Position numbers and translations under genes: made by a program. DNA of 64,000 nucleotides from Trebouxia sp. TZW2008 (Eukaryota > Chlorophyta > Trebouxiophyceae > Trebouxiales > Trebouxiaceae): contig BDIU01000351.1 in the NCBI GenBank assembly GCA_002118135.1, forward strand, positions 44,245 to 108,244, written 5' to 3'. Under the pieces are notes generated by a model. The model did no database searches. It was not told the origin of the DNA and saw only the letters and a program-made list of their open reading frames with translations. Every line of letters begins with the position of its first letter. Positions within the stretch are counted from its first letter, which is position 1. Shown here piece after piece: positions 33,101-45,300 of the stretch.

Positions 33101-36100
33101 GCTTGCAATCATGCTTGACCTCAGGCTGTTCGTCACTGTTTTAGGATGATTGCTGCAACCTGTTATACTATATGTAGGATGAGAGAGTACCCGGAGTTTG
33201 GTGAGGTGACATGTCTAGCCATTGCACGCCCCTCATGTATGACCCTGGAGTTGCCTTGCAGCTGTGCCAGCTATGTCACCACTATCATCAATGGCACAGA
33301 TCTCACACCCACAAGCAGTGCAGGTTGTGTTGCTGACACACTGGCTCTCAGGCTGCAGGCCAGTCTTGACACAGGGAAGTGTATGTGTGCAGGATGAGAG
33401 AGTACCCAGAGTTTGGTGAGGTGACATGTCTGGCCATTGCATGCCCCTCATGTATGACCCTGGAGTTGGCTCGCAGCTGTGCCGGCTATGTCACCACCAT
33501 CATCAATGGCGCTGACCTCATACCCACTGTCAGTGCAGGTAAGAGCGCAGATGCAGGATCAGCATCTGACTCATGAAACCTTTTAGGAAAATCACAATTT
33601 GCTTTTTTCCCCAGAAAAACTCAATGCAGAACAGGTTCTGCATTATTTAGGACACAGTACAGACAAACTTTTACCTGCAGTCAAAATCACAGATATCCAT
33701 CGTCACAGGACACTGTGGTGTTACGCATATCTCTGGGCCTGCAATGGTATTTGCATGGTAGAACACTGACCCTACTGCCATAAACCATGTGCAGTGTCAT
33801 ATGGGTCTGTGAGCGCCCTGCAGCAGGAAGCAGTGCTAGTGCCTGTGAGCATCTGCCCATCAACTCCATCCCCTAAGCTGTCATATTGCCTACACAGGAT
33901 CTGCAGATGCATTGAGGGAGGAGGTGATGCAGTCCTCCTGGTACGAGGCCTTCCGCAGCGACATGCGCAGCAGCGTGGTGGTCAGGGCGGTGGAGAGCAG
34001 TGTGGGGCGTATCGGCTGGGCAACACATGCTGCCACTGCCTGGACATCTTCCCAACTGGCCTCCACTGGTCAAGGACTCAGGTAGCAACATGGTCCTCTG
34101 CTGGCCTTGACTACGAATGAGCAACGCACCAGCGCTCCATGACAGCTTTTTTCTGCATACTTCTTGTGTGCACTTGTGTGCTCTTTTGATGTCAAAGCAG
34201 CTGCCTCGGGTGTCAGGTAGTGCCATGATTCTCCGCTTGCTCATGACAAGTGTTCTCTGCTGGCTCTTTGTGTGCACTCAAGCAACAAACCATGCATGCT
34301 GCCACTGCCTGGACATCTTTTCAAGTAGCCTCCACTGGACAAGGTCTCAGGTACCGTCACAATGCTGTGTATCTCAACAACAGCTTGTCTGCTGACTCGT
34401 CATATGTGCATGTGTACTTTGCTGATATTGCAGTCAGTCTGGATCATGCTGGTAAGCACTGCATGGCTATGACATCCTATCGCTCTCAAGTTCGTGTCAC
34501 TTGTGTGTTTCAAGAATGTTTAGACACCTAGCCATTACTAACCAGGGAGTCAGATAAGGGTAAATTCTCTGGTCGCCCATAGATTCAAGAGGGGAACTTT
34601 AGCGCTCCATGACAGCTTGTCACTGCTGACTTGCTGTCTTCACCATGAGACCATTATGACTGTGCAGGTCGTGCTATGCACAGAACATTGTAAACTGTTG
34701 GTCAGCTGACAGCTGAGTCACACCTGCTGCCACCAAAGTCAGCCCATGCAAGACCCTTCATGCCAAACTCAATTGCCTCCCTGATACATCACATTGTGCA
34801 GGTCGTGCTATGCGCAGCGGCCCAGGATGGTGCGCAAGCGCAGCCACCAGGCCTTCACAGACTTGCAGGCTGAAGAACCCCTCTCACCCGTGCTGCGACC
34901 CCCTCGTCAGGAGATGGGGTCCGGGGAATCTGGCAGTGACGGCGACGAAGTCATGGGTACAGGCAAGCCCTCCTGTAGTGATTTCCCTTTATCACAACTG
35001 CGTCGATTACCAAGAAGAATGTCCTTACATCAAACTACCCTTATCTGGAAGTGCCGTTGCATTAATTCCAGCATTGACTCCCAGTGGCGTCGTCTTTACA
35101 GCAACAATGGTCCTGCACCGAATTTCCTTCTATCAGGGCTGGGCTGAGCCATCAACACCAGCACCCCTGGGGGTTTTGTGTACAAAGTATGTCCTGATTG
35201 CATAGCTTCAGGCTACAATGTTTGGCACATGCTTCTGAGGCTGCTGCTCTGAATGATTTGGGCTGAGACTGCCGTACCTTGATGCAGTCTGCTCTGCCTT
35301 CCCTCAAGAGTCGCAGTTTTCAACATTGCTCAAACAGCTTTCGCATGAAGCTTATATCTCTTACTCTGACAGCTGTTGAAGCTTCTCCATTCACATTGCA
35401 GTCATCGTGCACTTAACGGGCATGAGAATGGAGAATGGAACACATACACTTAATCATAGACTACCTCCAAGATTTGGTCGACCAAGCAAAAGCCATTGCA
35501 ATCATGCGAGCAAGTGTCCTAACCTTAACAGCAAACTTCTCGCAGGTCTGCCAAGCCCACGCAACTCAGATGTGAGAGATTGGACGGTCCTAGAAGCTGC
35601 TCCCAGCAGCCCCAGGGCTGCCTCAAGTAGCCCTAGGGCTGGCCCTGCACCTAATTCAGCCCCCACGTGGGCGAAGGTGTTGGGCAGTCTGAGATCTTGG
35701 GGCATTGCCCCTAGCACACAGTCAGCAGCAGCCTCGCCTGAAGCCCCACAAGAACCCCCCACACCCCATCTGGACCCAACTCAAGAACCCCTTGGAGCCC
35801 CCCGTGACCCCACCTCAGGCTCGCAGGACCCTGAGCCTGGCCTGGGTTTTACTGAGGGCCGAGCTTTGAGTGACAGTGAAGCTTTGGCTAAAAAGGGCAA
35901 TCTAAGACAGGGCAAAAGCAGCAGAGCAGGCATTGGCAGTCAACAGCAAGATAGACTGCATAGCAGCTTAGACAGTAGTCAGGTGTACAAATCGTCTTAC
36001 ATGCACTTTGCAACATGTGCTGTCTCTTGACTCGCGACGAGTGTGATGCCTGCATCTGTTTCGGGGCAGTCTTATTAGCGGAAGCTCACAATCAAGTCAA

Positions 36101-39100
36101 GCAACACAGTTTCTCCACACATAGCTCAGAAAGAGATAATGTAGCTTTGCCTTGTATTGCAGCTCAAGCACAGTCCTATTGCAGGTCTCTGCTTAAGTCA
36201 AGACGCAAAAGCGCTGTGCACAAGATAGCTTCTCTGACAGACTCTGTGGTACAGCTGCATCGGCCAACAACACCTTGGACACTGCAGCTGGGATCCGCGC
36301 ATGTTCGCAACCCCAGCCAACAGTCACAATCTTGTTGCAGGTGAGGACAGGGTGAGATTTTGCACAGGTAACTACCTGAGGTCAGCTCACTAAACTAATA
36401 AACTTGTGACTAAAAATTTGGGTGGCTCTACACAATTCCCCACCAGCATGTTTCCTTCCCTAACTAACAATTGGTCATTGCAGCTGAGCACTTCAGGCAG
36501 GGCAGGGGGCTGGGGCGGGTGACTGGGTGGGGTCAGCGAGCTGGCCAACCCAAGAAACCCGTGGCTGATTCAGGGGGCTCTGGCAAGGCCCCCTACAGGC
36601 ATGTTTGCTTCTCATGAAATGACAGATGGTATGCCATTGCAGGTGAGCACTTCAGGCAGTGGGGTAGGTTGGGGACTGGGGCGGGTGACTGGGTGGGGTC
36701 AGCAAGCTGGCAAAGCCAACAAAACCGCGGCCGAACCAGCAGGCAGCTCTGGCAAGGCTCCCTACAGGTACAATTGCTTTGCTTGAGCCGTTTATGGTGT
36801 CAATGTTTGGTATCAAGCCCTTGCATCACAACAAGCAGTGGTTGCAGTCTTGACCAACTTCGTCCCTGTGTTGAGTCAGAGTGCAACCAGTGCATCCCAT
36901 TGTGTAATGACTACGCGCTTTGCTTGGGTGCTACTTTGCGCAGTCAGCAAAGCTGATGCAGTAGTCACTGGAATGCAATGATTTGCTGCCTTCAGTCATG
37001 ATCGGCTGTTGACTTCATGTGTGGGGTCAGTAGGCAGTGCATGCTCAAAGAGATTCCTTACATGGTGCCAAAATCCCTTCTCTTCCTGACACAAAATGGT
37101 CAAGATGGTGGCTGCAAGAGTGCCAAACAGATCCTGTCAAGGATCTGTCATCATTCTTGTCAGTGTCGATTCCTTTTGAAGGCTCAGAATGACAAGGTAT
37201 TGAGGGCTTGGAATGACAAGGCATATATTTTGCAGGAGTTTTGTGACAAGGTGGTGGGTGCAAGAGTGCCAAACAGATCCTATCAGGGATCTGTCATCAT
37301 TCTTGTCAGTGTCGATTCCTTTTGAAGGCTCAGAGTGACAAGGTATTGAGGGCTTGGAATGACAAGGCACATATTTTGCAGGAGTTTGTGACAAGGTGGT
37401 GGCTGCAAGAGTGCCAAACAGATCCTATCAGGGATCTGTCATCATTCTTGTCAGTGTCGATTCCTTTTGAAGGCTCAGAATGACAAGGTATTGAGGGCTT
37501 GGAATGACACGGCATATATTTTGCAGGAGTTTTGTGACAAGGTGGTGGCTGCAAGAGTGCCAAACAGATCCTATCAGGGATCTGTCATCATTCTTGTCAG
37601 TGTCAATTCCTTTTGAAGGCTCAGAATGACAAGGTATTGAGGGCTTGGAATGACAAGGCATATATTTTGCAGGAGCTTTGTGTCAAGGTGGTGGCTGCAA
37701 GAGTGCCGGTCTGATCCCTACCAGGTGTCAGATGGGGAACCTGAGGAAGGGCAGGGCATGCTGGCTGCATCAGCCCCTGCACAAGGGGCAGCTTTTGCTG
37801 GCTCACCTCCCCAGGTAAGAATCCCAATGGGAAGGATTACAATCAAATAATCAAATTTGTTATCATAGTGACTCAGCACGGGGTCATACAGACAACGTCA
37901 GTTCAAGATCAATGCTACTTTACTGCATGTGGCAGCCAAGCTTGCTGTGCCCATGCCCTAAATCAATTCGAGAAGTCAATGGCTCGGTTGCGCCTGAAGG
38001 GCCTGTGACTCAGCACTGTGAGCCAGTTGCACAGTTTGTGTGTGCCTGTGCTGGTGTGCATTTGTGTCTGAGAAAGGCAAGTCAATGACACAGCTGTGGG
38101 TATCTGTCGTGGTGTGCGCCAGGCTTGCTCCTTTGTGACTGAGCACTGTGAGTCCGCACAGTAGTTGTGTGCGTCTGTGCTGGTCTGCTTCAGGCGTGCT
38201 CATTCATGGCTATAGGCAATGGAGATGGACAGCGCTGCACAAATGGAGGGTCAACAAACAGTCACAGACAAACTGGGCACAAACGATGGAGATGAGGGGG
38301 TTGGGGACCCCCAAGGCACCCCGCTTCCAACCCCAACCCAGCTTGATGCTGATATGCAGTCAGTGCAGGATGCTGCAGCAGAAGAAGAGAAACAGGAGCA
38401 TGACGGTAAGTCTGCGCTTCATGAACATAACCCAGCAATGGCCTTCAGTCGGTAGTTGATGCCGCAACTAATGCTTTAGTCAGCAAGTCTCGTACATGTA
38501 GTCATTCAAGTCTGCTTATCATGTGTCTGCATGAGGGCTAGTAGTTAAACACCATAAGCATTGTTGACAGCTAGCGGCTTGTCATTCTCTTGCTCTTCCA
38601 GTTCATGACCTAATACGTCTGATGTGACAGGGCAATCAGAGGCTTGGCAGACCTTTGGGTGACTCACCTGTAGAAGACCCAGGTCATTTACCAAGCCTTC
38701 AAAAGTCATTACCACGCCACACAGTGCCATGCTTCCAACCTATGAAGTTTCATTGTTGCACACCCATTGCCAGATGCATGACTGACTGAACAAATGCTGA
38801 TGTATGACAGGCAATCAGAGGCGTTGCATGACACACACTGGAGGACTCACCTGTGGAGGATCCTGATCATGTAACAAGCCTTCAGAGCTGCTTGCAGTTC
38901 AGCAGAATGCCATCTTTTCAGCCCATGAATTTCCATTGCTGATCATGAGCACACCACCATTGCAGTGTTCATGACTGATTCAACAACTGCTGATATGTGG
39001 CAGGGCAATCAGAGGCGTGGCATGACAGAAACCTGAGTGACTCACCTGTAGAGGATCCTGGTCATTTACCAAGCCTTCAGGAGTCCTTACAGCGTCGCAC

Positions 39101-41444
39101 AATGTATCCTGCTGGCCGGATTCTGCACTTGGTCCCTGCCAAGCTGGTCTTCAGTCCTGATGAATTGGCCAACTTGGTTGGTTTAGAAGCTGAAGGGGCA
39201 GAAATAGAGCTGGACCCCCAGGCCATAGCTGCTCTGCTGGCTTCCACCCCCCTTGCCTCAGGCCCAGTCATATGGCCTAAACCCCCTACCTGGGTCCACA
39301 CTCATCCACGTGATGGCTGGACAGGTACCTATTGCCACATTCAAATTAGATGTTGCAAGAGCAGCATCTGAGTTCAGCGAGCTCTCTATTCCATGCCCCA
39401 AGGTCTGAGCCCACACTTGGTGCTACAGCAGAGATCCTATCCACTGTTTTGAGGCAGTCCTGAATTTCAAGCATGGCCTGAATGTGATTGGCATGTTGGC
39501 TACTGCATGAGCACAGATAGGATATTCACTGCTCCTGCTTTGCAGGCGTTGCAGATCTTGATCAGCAGACAGCTGAAGAAACCTCAGCAGTGTCAGCCAA
39601 GGAGGCAGCAGAGCCAGCAAGCAGAAATTCAGTGCAAGCAGGCGTGGAAAGCAGCGCTGCTGCAACAGAGCAGGGGCGTGGTGAAGCAGAGCAGAACGGC
39701 AAACACAGCAGCAACGCTATGGCAGAGCAGGGGACTGGTGGTGCTGTACAGGCAAATGCAGAAAGTGACACAGCGGCCTTGCAAGCTGCTTCTGCTGCAC
39801 CACAGACACCACTGGAGATGGCAGCTTCGGTGGCAGCTGCTGTGCCTGGCCCTCATCAGTCATCCACATCACAAGGTGAGGTCACAGCTTCTGCACCAGT
39901 TGCTGTGCCTGGCTTTCATGCCAATCAGGCCTTTCCGCAGATGGCAGCTTCTGTGGCAGTTGCTGTGCCTGGCCTTCATCAGTTACCCACACCACAAGGT
40001 AAAGTAACAGGTTTTGTACCAGCTGCTGTACAAAACGCCAGCCAATATCAGCTGGTGACTTGAGTCCAGTCTCTTTTGTGGCTAGGGTTTGCCCTCTTTC
40101 GTGCTGATCAAATCAGCACTCTATAGCTTTTGCTTGCATTGTTTGAATGTGCTTGATATATGGGACCAAACTCCACAGTCTACAGTCAAATGCGCGGGAT
40201 TCTGCTCACACAATGGCCATGTGTGATGACTCAAACAATACAGCTGCCTTATTTGTTGAGATCAAGCAAGCAGGTGCACCAATTAGCTTATCACACATGC
40301 TTGCTCAAAGCCCTGGGTTTGGGAGCCATTGTGAGCGCTACATGATCTGCTGTTTTGTAGAAGTCTTCTTAGTTGGAGATGCAGCACTGCCCTTTCTGCA
40401 GCCTGCATCCAGCCATCTGTGTGCTTTGCTGCACCTTGCTCTACACGCTGCTGCCTTTGCCTTGTTATAGAAGTGGCACAAGTTGTATGCAATTGTTGGG
40501 ATCAAACTATGGTTATGTGTGATGCAGGCTCGCATCACCAGCAGCAGACTCAGCAGCGAAAGTGGATAGAGTATGATTCCAATGTGGCAGAAGTTGATGG
40601 TAGCCTACATGTGTTCAGTGACGCTGCTGTCAGCGATGATGAAGAGCAACAGGTGGCAGGCAGAGTGAGGGAGAAGTATGTGCTGCTTGACAACGTGCCA
40701 CAGGTTGGTCTCAGCTGCATGTGTCAGTCATCCTCAGTCATTTACAAGTCATCAGTCATCCATCAGTCATTCTTCAAGCCATCATCAGTCATCCCATCAG
40801 TCATCCAGTCAGTCAGCCGTCACTGAAGCGAGCACAGCAAAACCATGAAGGGCAGCTTGAGCTTGTCTTGACTGCATAGAATATTCTGCGACGCCAGAGC
40901 AGCACATGCTACTCCAAACACATTACAGATATGCGTCCCTGCAAGTGGCTGGGGGTGTGTCAAGGTTCAGTCTTATCGACGGTGCTCACCTGTTTTCCCA
41001 AAGTGGATCATCTTGCTCTGTCATCTGCAGCGTTGTGCATGTCATGCAACATGCTGCACCACCTTTCAGTGATGGTCTATACTTTGACGTAGTTAGGCAC
41101 AACAGAATGACTCTCTTGACATTGTCTATATGACCTCCCTGTTGTGTCCTCAAAACAGTAAAAGTTGATTATTTGATTGATTGATATAGTCTCTTCTCTC
41201 ATCACTGCCATGTCATCTCTGCTGCAATCAGCACAGCCAGATCACTTCATCTGCATGCATACAGCTAATGCTATGTCTAATGTCAGTCTATTGTGCATAC
41301 ACAGTCTGATCTGTCTTTGCTGTGCTACAGGAAGCATATGGGCGCATCAAGCTTTGCAGCACCATGATCCAGGATCATTTCATTCCATGCTATGCAGCCA
41401 ACATGCAGACTGCCATGGAATTGTATATAAAGTACAGCAGGTGA
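30111..41444 (+). CDS. Class 3 lipase / diacylglycerol lipase-like protein (AT4G16070 type)
   Basis: Alpha/beta-hydrolase acting on acylglycerols; residue roles follow the class 3 lipase family. Sixteen exons in consistent phase, 3267 nt (1088 aa): 30111-30322, 30571-30733, 31123-31222, 31514-31635, 32208-32434, 33393-33538, 33898-34081, 34802-34956, 35546-35982, 36643-36767, 37673-37814, 38216-38405, 39004-39324, 39546-39998, 40528-40703, 41331-41444. Landmarks: SIVLAIRGTHSLK, VVLGYSHFGMLAAARWL, nucleophile elbow VIGHSLGGGTAAML, YVTTIINGADLIPT with the likely acid Asp, LREEVMQSSWYEAFRSDM, then a long disordered Pro/Ser region, MYPAGRILHLVPAK, and the C-terminal GRIKLCSTMIQDHF seen in the plant family. 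The start is uncertain: the frame opens at TTG (30111), and ATTGCC would be ATG with one T fewer. A second complete copy of exon 6 exists at 33178-33323. Confidence 0.87.
31416..31450. repeat. Poly-C tract
   Basis: Runs of C broken by single A and TT inside the lipase intron before exon 31514. Such a tract is prone to length errors in any sequencing method. Confidence 0.8.
31912..32160 (+). repeat. Two extra upstream copies of the 5' half of lipase exon 32208-32434
   Basis: Copies begin after TGTGCAG near 31914 and 32067 and share GACATGTT...CTGACAGGCACA, ATGGCAGA and CAGCCACTT(T/C)GGCATGCA with the used exon. The first lacks one base (GCCCACTATATGG against GCCCCACCATATGG) and is out of frame. 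The second is in frame (DMFTSLTGT-like) but stops at GMQ with no donor. Confidence 0.75.
32470..32955 (+). repeat. Three degenerate downstream copies of the lipase nucleophile-elbow exon half
   Basis: Copies at about 32480-32655, 32690-32785 and 32795-32955 repeat the LAAARWLLQQLL to GHSLGGG part of exon 32208-32434. The first keeps IGHSLGGGTAAMLSMM but has a deletion upstream of it. The second is truncated before the elbow. The third reads GHSLNSGTAG. None has an intact frame. Confidence 0.75.
33178..33323 (+). CDS. Alternative copy of lipase exon 6 (candidate mutually exclusive exon)
   Basis: A full 146-bp copy of exon 33393-33538 with the same phases, a TGTAG acceptor and a CAG|GTTGTG donor. 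It encodes MREYPEFGEVTCLAIARPSC, then CASYVTTIINGTDLTPTSS. The used model takes the second copy because its GADLIPTVSA end and GTAAGA donor fit the family better. This copy has no stop or indel, so it may be used instead of, but not together with, the other. Confidence 0.6.
34286..34352 (+). repeat. Partial copy of the end of lipase exon 33898-34081
   Basis: About 60 bp, CATGCTGCCACTGCCTGGAC through CTCAG|GTACCG, match the 3' end of exon 33898-34081 (HAATAWTSSQLASTGQGL). The downstream reading YRHNAVYLNNSLSADSS is open but has no family support. Confidence 0.65.
36480..36767 (+). repeat. Duplicated lipase exon (upstream copy broken)
   Basis: Copy 1 (about 36483-36597) and copy 2 (36643-36767, used) share GAGCACTTCAGGCAG, CTGGGGCGGGTGACTGGGTG and GGCTCTGGCAAGGC-type sequence. 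Copy 1 lacks several bases near GCAGGGGGCTGGGG, so from its acceptor it runs into a TGA. Confidence 0.7.
37085..37690 (+). repeat. Tandem exon-intron array before lipase exon 37673-37814, period about 145 bp
   Basis: Units carrying TATTTTGCAGGAGTTTTGTG acceptors lie at about 37234, 37378, 37524 and 37671; a partial unit begins at about 37090. Each unit encodes SFVTRWWLQEC-like sequence followed by QTDPIR. Only the last continues into CRSDPYQVSDGEPEEG and the rest of the exon. The copies are more than 90% alike by eye, so the array is young. Confidence 0.85.
38630..39095 (+). repeat. Three copies of the 5' part of lipase exon 39004-39324
   Basis: Copies start near 38631, 38811 and 39004 with GGCAATCAGAGGC, and share ACTCACCTGT(A/G)GA(G/A)GA and CAAGCCTTCA. 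The first two carry small indels (for example GGCTTGGCAGACC) and end within 90 bp. The third is used and continues to MYPAGRILHL. Confidence 0.75.
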
Positions 41445-42367
41445 AGCAGGGAAGAAAGTCGCAATTGTGCAAAAGCAGCAGCGTTTGACAATTCGCACAA
41501 CATGAATGTGCTTTTGTCATGAAGACGCATTTGTCACAGCAGGTTGCAGAGTCTTGCTGGCAAGCAGGTAGAGCCAGCTGCAGCACAGTAGGTCAAATAG
41601 TGCTGCTTAGTAAACCCCATTGTTGGCAACATTTGAATATGGGCTGCCGTCTGTCAGTCTTTCAGAACTGAATCAATTAGCCTCAAATTGCACGAACAAC
41701 ATTCAAACCATTGAACCATTATTGCTTTGTGGGTCTTCAAAAGTCACACATGACCAATTCAGACACGCTTGTACAAATGCTTAGTTTGTTAGCAAGTTGC
41801 CAAGAGCCATGCAGCCGGCGTACGAATGCTTGTCAAGGTCATTATTACCAGCTGCAGTACTAGTCTTGCTTGTGATGATGGTCTTTACTGAGTTGACATC
41901 TTGCGCATTGCATCCATCCCGCTGTCAACCGGCTGCTGGGAAGCATCGTCGCTTCTGCTTTAAACTGTTGCTACTTTGCTTCCATTCGAGCACATATAAT
42001 TATCACCAATCATCACAAGTCAAGCCTGTACAGAGAGCAATGCTTCTCTTCGCTCGGGGATCTGGAAGCAGACTCCCATTTGCACTGACAAACAACGATT
42101 TCGGGTAGTTATGCGCGCAAACTTAAATGTCAAACGTTGCTGCTCAAAAAGCAAGCTGTTGCACTTCAGACTATGCATTCGCATGTCTTCACAAATATAT
42201 ATATTTACAAGACTGACCACTGACCATAGGGTTATTTACAGTGTTCCTGAAGCGTCAAAATAGGAGCATGCGGTGAGTTCCTTGCGCCTCGACATCGATC
42301 AACGGTCAACGCCACACTAACAAACGCGGTCTGTCCTTACTCCCCACGCACAGCGCTCTGTATCGCC
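41445..42367. other. Intergenic region, lipase 3' to JmjC gene 5'
   Basis: The genes are co-directional. The left part should hold the lipase 3' UTR. The last 100 bp (about 42270-42480, into exon 1 of the next gene) is CpG-rich and probably promoter or 5' UTR. No other feature is evident. Confidence 0.4.
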
Positions 42368-45300
42368 ATGGCGTCCAGGAAACGCAAGGCATCGAGTGAC
42401 GAGAAAGGCAGTGCGCCTGAGTTGCCAGTAGCGGAAGCATCAGCAGACGTTTTAGTGCCACAAGAGGTGCGAACTGCTTTGCCCTAGCCCATACGTGTGC
42501 ACACAATGCAGCCGCCGGAATGTCTATGTCATGACTTCCTGCTACCTAAATGCTGTACCTTGCATGCAGTTCTTCTCAAGTTCAGCCTGGGAGGTCAAAC
42601 CTGGAAAGTTGAAGCCAAACCCAGCCAGAACACAACTGCTGCAACAACTTTTTGGCACAGCATCATTCAGGAAACTGCTCAAGCAGTTAGAGAAGGAAGG
42701 TAGGGCTTTTTGCCTTTGCTATCATGCTGCTTGGTGCAATCTCAGGCATAAGCTTCATGTTTTGCAATCTGCAGTTGCTGTGGCGTGTGTAAACCATGTC
42801 TGCCTGTGTCAATGTGCAGAGCCCCTGGAGTTTGGCAGAGATCTGAATGCAGCACGCTACAAGGATGGGAAACGAGAGACACCAAATGCACAGGTGAGCA
42901 AGATGCACATAGCTGCCACAATCATGACATGCCAATTGCAAAGACGTCCAAATGCTGAGCATGGTTTCAGCATTGCTGCGCTGTGCATGCATGTCTCCTG
43001 TCCTAACAGCACACAGTCAATGGTGCAGTCAGGCACCAGCATTGTGGCAGATGTCCACAAGCAGCGGCTGACTCGCATAGCATGCAGCACACGATGTACA
43101 GTCATGAAAAGCACAGGTTGTTTGCTCAAGTGCAAAGGGTGACGACCCTCAAGAAATTGTTCTCAGCAGCAAGAAAAGCCATCTCCTCCGCCCATTTGCG
43201 TTCCAATGAAATGGAAGGCAGCATGTTAGTCTTTTCTTGGGCTCAGGAGCTTTGTTTGATTGCTATGCATAGTACAAGCTTCCTTTGAAGGTGTTTGCCG
43301 TTGATGCAAAGCAGCTCCATACCTGGGACTTGACCATGATCCTGCTTTTCATAATGGCTGCACATGGCTAGCTAGTTGCTGCTTACAGCAGATTGGACAC
43401 CACACAAGGAGTGCACCTTGCGCCTTGTATAGTCAGCAAAATCAGCAGTGATCATGTGACAATAAGACTGTGTGTGGACTATAAGGCGCGCTCTATGCCG
43501 CAAGTGTGCATCAGCCCCAGCGCTCATATGACCAGCTGGCATTGTTTGACTCCTGATGGCAGACAGCAGCTCTGCACACTGTTCCCTGCTTTGAGACGTT
43601 CTACGTATGTTCTTGGTACCATGCTTTACCATGGCATCACCTGTGCTTGCCTGTAGGTAGCAATCAGCAAGACTGTGTGGGGGCTGTACACAAAGGGCTG
43701 TACGATGCAAGTGCACCACACAAACAGTCTGCTGTGACTCAAAACCCATCAGCAAGATCAGCATGCTTTGTCTGTATACTCAGCATCAGCAGTGTCTGTA
43801 GATGGCAGACAGCAAGACTGTGCGGGGGCTGTACAAGGAGGGCTGTACGCTGCAAGTGCACTAGCCCCAGCGCTACTGTAACAAGCTGGCAGCCATCTGC
43901 AGCGGGCTTGAGCAGCGACTGGGCTGTCTTGTGCAATCAGCAAGATCAGCAGTGCCTGTCTGCAGGTGGCAGACAGCAAGACTGTGTGGGGGCTGTACAA
44001 GGAGGGCTGTACGCTGCAAGTGCATCAGCCCCAGCGCTACTGTGACAAGCTGGCAGCCATCTGCAGTGGCCTAGAGCAGCAACTGGGGTGCCTTGTGGGC
44101 ATCAATGCCTACATCACTCCTGCTGGTACTCAGGTAGAGTGTTCTGTCCTGTTTTTGTCCGGCTCTGTCTGGGTTTTGCAGGACTTCTCATTCTTAATGG
44201 TGAAACGTGTAAAAAAGCAATCGCAGTGGCTTGGAGCAGCAACTGGGGTGCCTTGTGGGCATCAATGCCCACATCACGCCTGCTGGCACTCAGGTGATAG
44301 CTGCAACCCTGCTTGTGCTGATCTTTCAGTTTTGAGAAGTTTCTCGGGTGAAAGTTACTGCAATGGATTTTCCTGTTGTTTGTTCTGCCTCTGTATTGTT
44401 GAGGAAGAGATGTTACAAAAGCCATCTGCATTGGCCTGGAGCAGCAGCCGGGCTGCCTTGTGGGAATCAATGCCTACGTTACACCTGCTAGCACTCGGTG
44501 AATTTCCATACGCGTTGTTGGCGAGAGGCCCAATTGTCTGTGGCCCTCTGAGCTGCAAATCAGAGGTCAGTAACGCTTGTCAGCACTGCTGCAGAGCTCC
44601 TGTCTGATTCCTGGCCAAGCAGCTTGGTTGTTAGCCGCGACGGTCAGGATCAAGACCTGCGTTTCCACTGCCACTTCATGAGCTGACAGCTGGACTGCAG
44701 TAAGAGCACCACCATTGCGACACTGCAGCAGGCCCCGCTGGCAGATGTGCAGCACAGATCCACTCTGTACCGCCAGCACCTGTCATTTTACAATGCAGGT
44801 GTCACAGAAGCATCTGAAAAGGTGTCTGCTTGACTCTCTCCTCATTTGTATGGTGATCACTCCAACTTCTTTGTCATATTTCCACCTGTTGCTTTCAACA
44901 TTGTTTGTTGATTGTGATTTTGCAACCTGAAGCCTGGTTTGCAGGGCTTAGCACCCCATCATGATGATGTGGAAATCTTCGTTTGCCAGACTGAAGGCAC
45001 CAAGAGATGGCGGCTTTACAACCCAGTCAATGCTTTTGCGCTGCCAGCTCAACCCAGCGGTGACCTGGCAGAAGCTGACTTGGGCAAACCAATCATGGAT
45101 GTAACCCTCAAGGTGAGAATAGTCAATGATCATTGCCGTCACATGCATGCTGCCAGTCTTGCTGCCCTGGACTTTGTTACTGCAGTGCGACAGCACTAGA
45201 TTGGTCTGGGCTTGCTCAGTACAGTAGCCTCTTTTTGTAAGGACACATGTAAGGACACTCTTGATTTAAGGACAATGCCATTGGTAACCAATCACCGCTT

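Noticed and set aside
37085..37690. CRISPR-like array
   Set aside because: Repeat units are contiguous at about 145 bp with no unique spacers, and each holds a splice acceptor and exon start in a eukaryotic gene.
39507..40007. Long plus-strand Gln/Arg/Leu-rich frame overlapping the lipase exon
   Set aside because: It is the frame shadow of exon 39546-39998, whose own frame continues the lipase phase.
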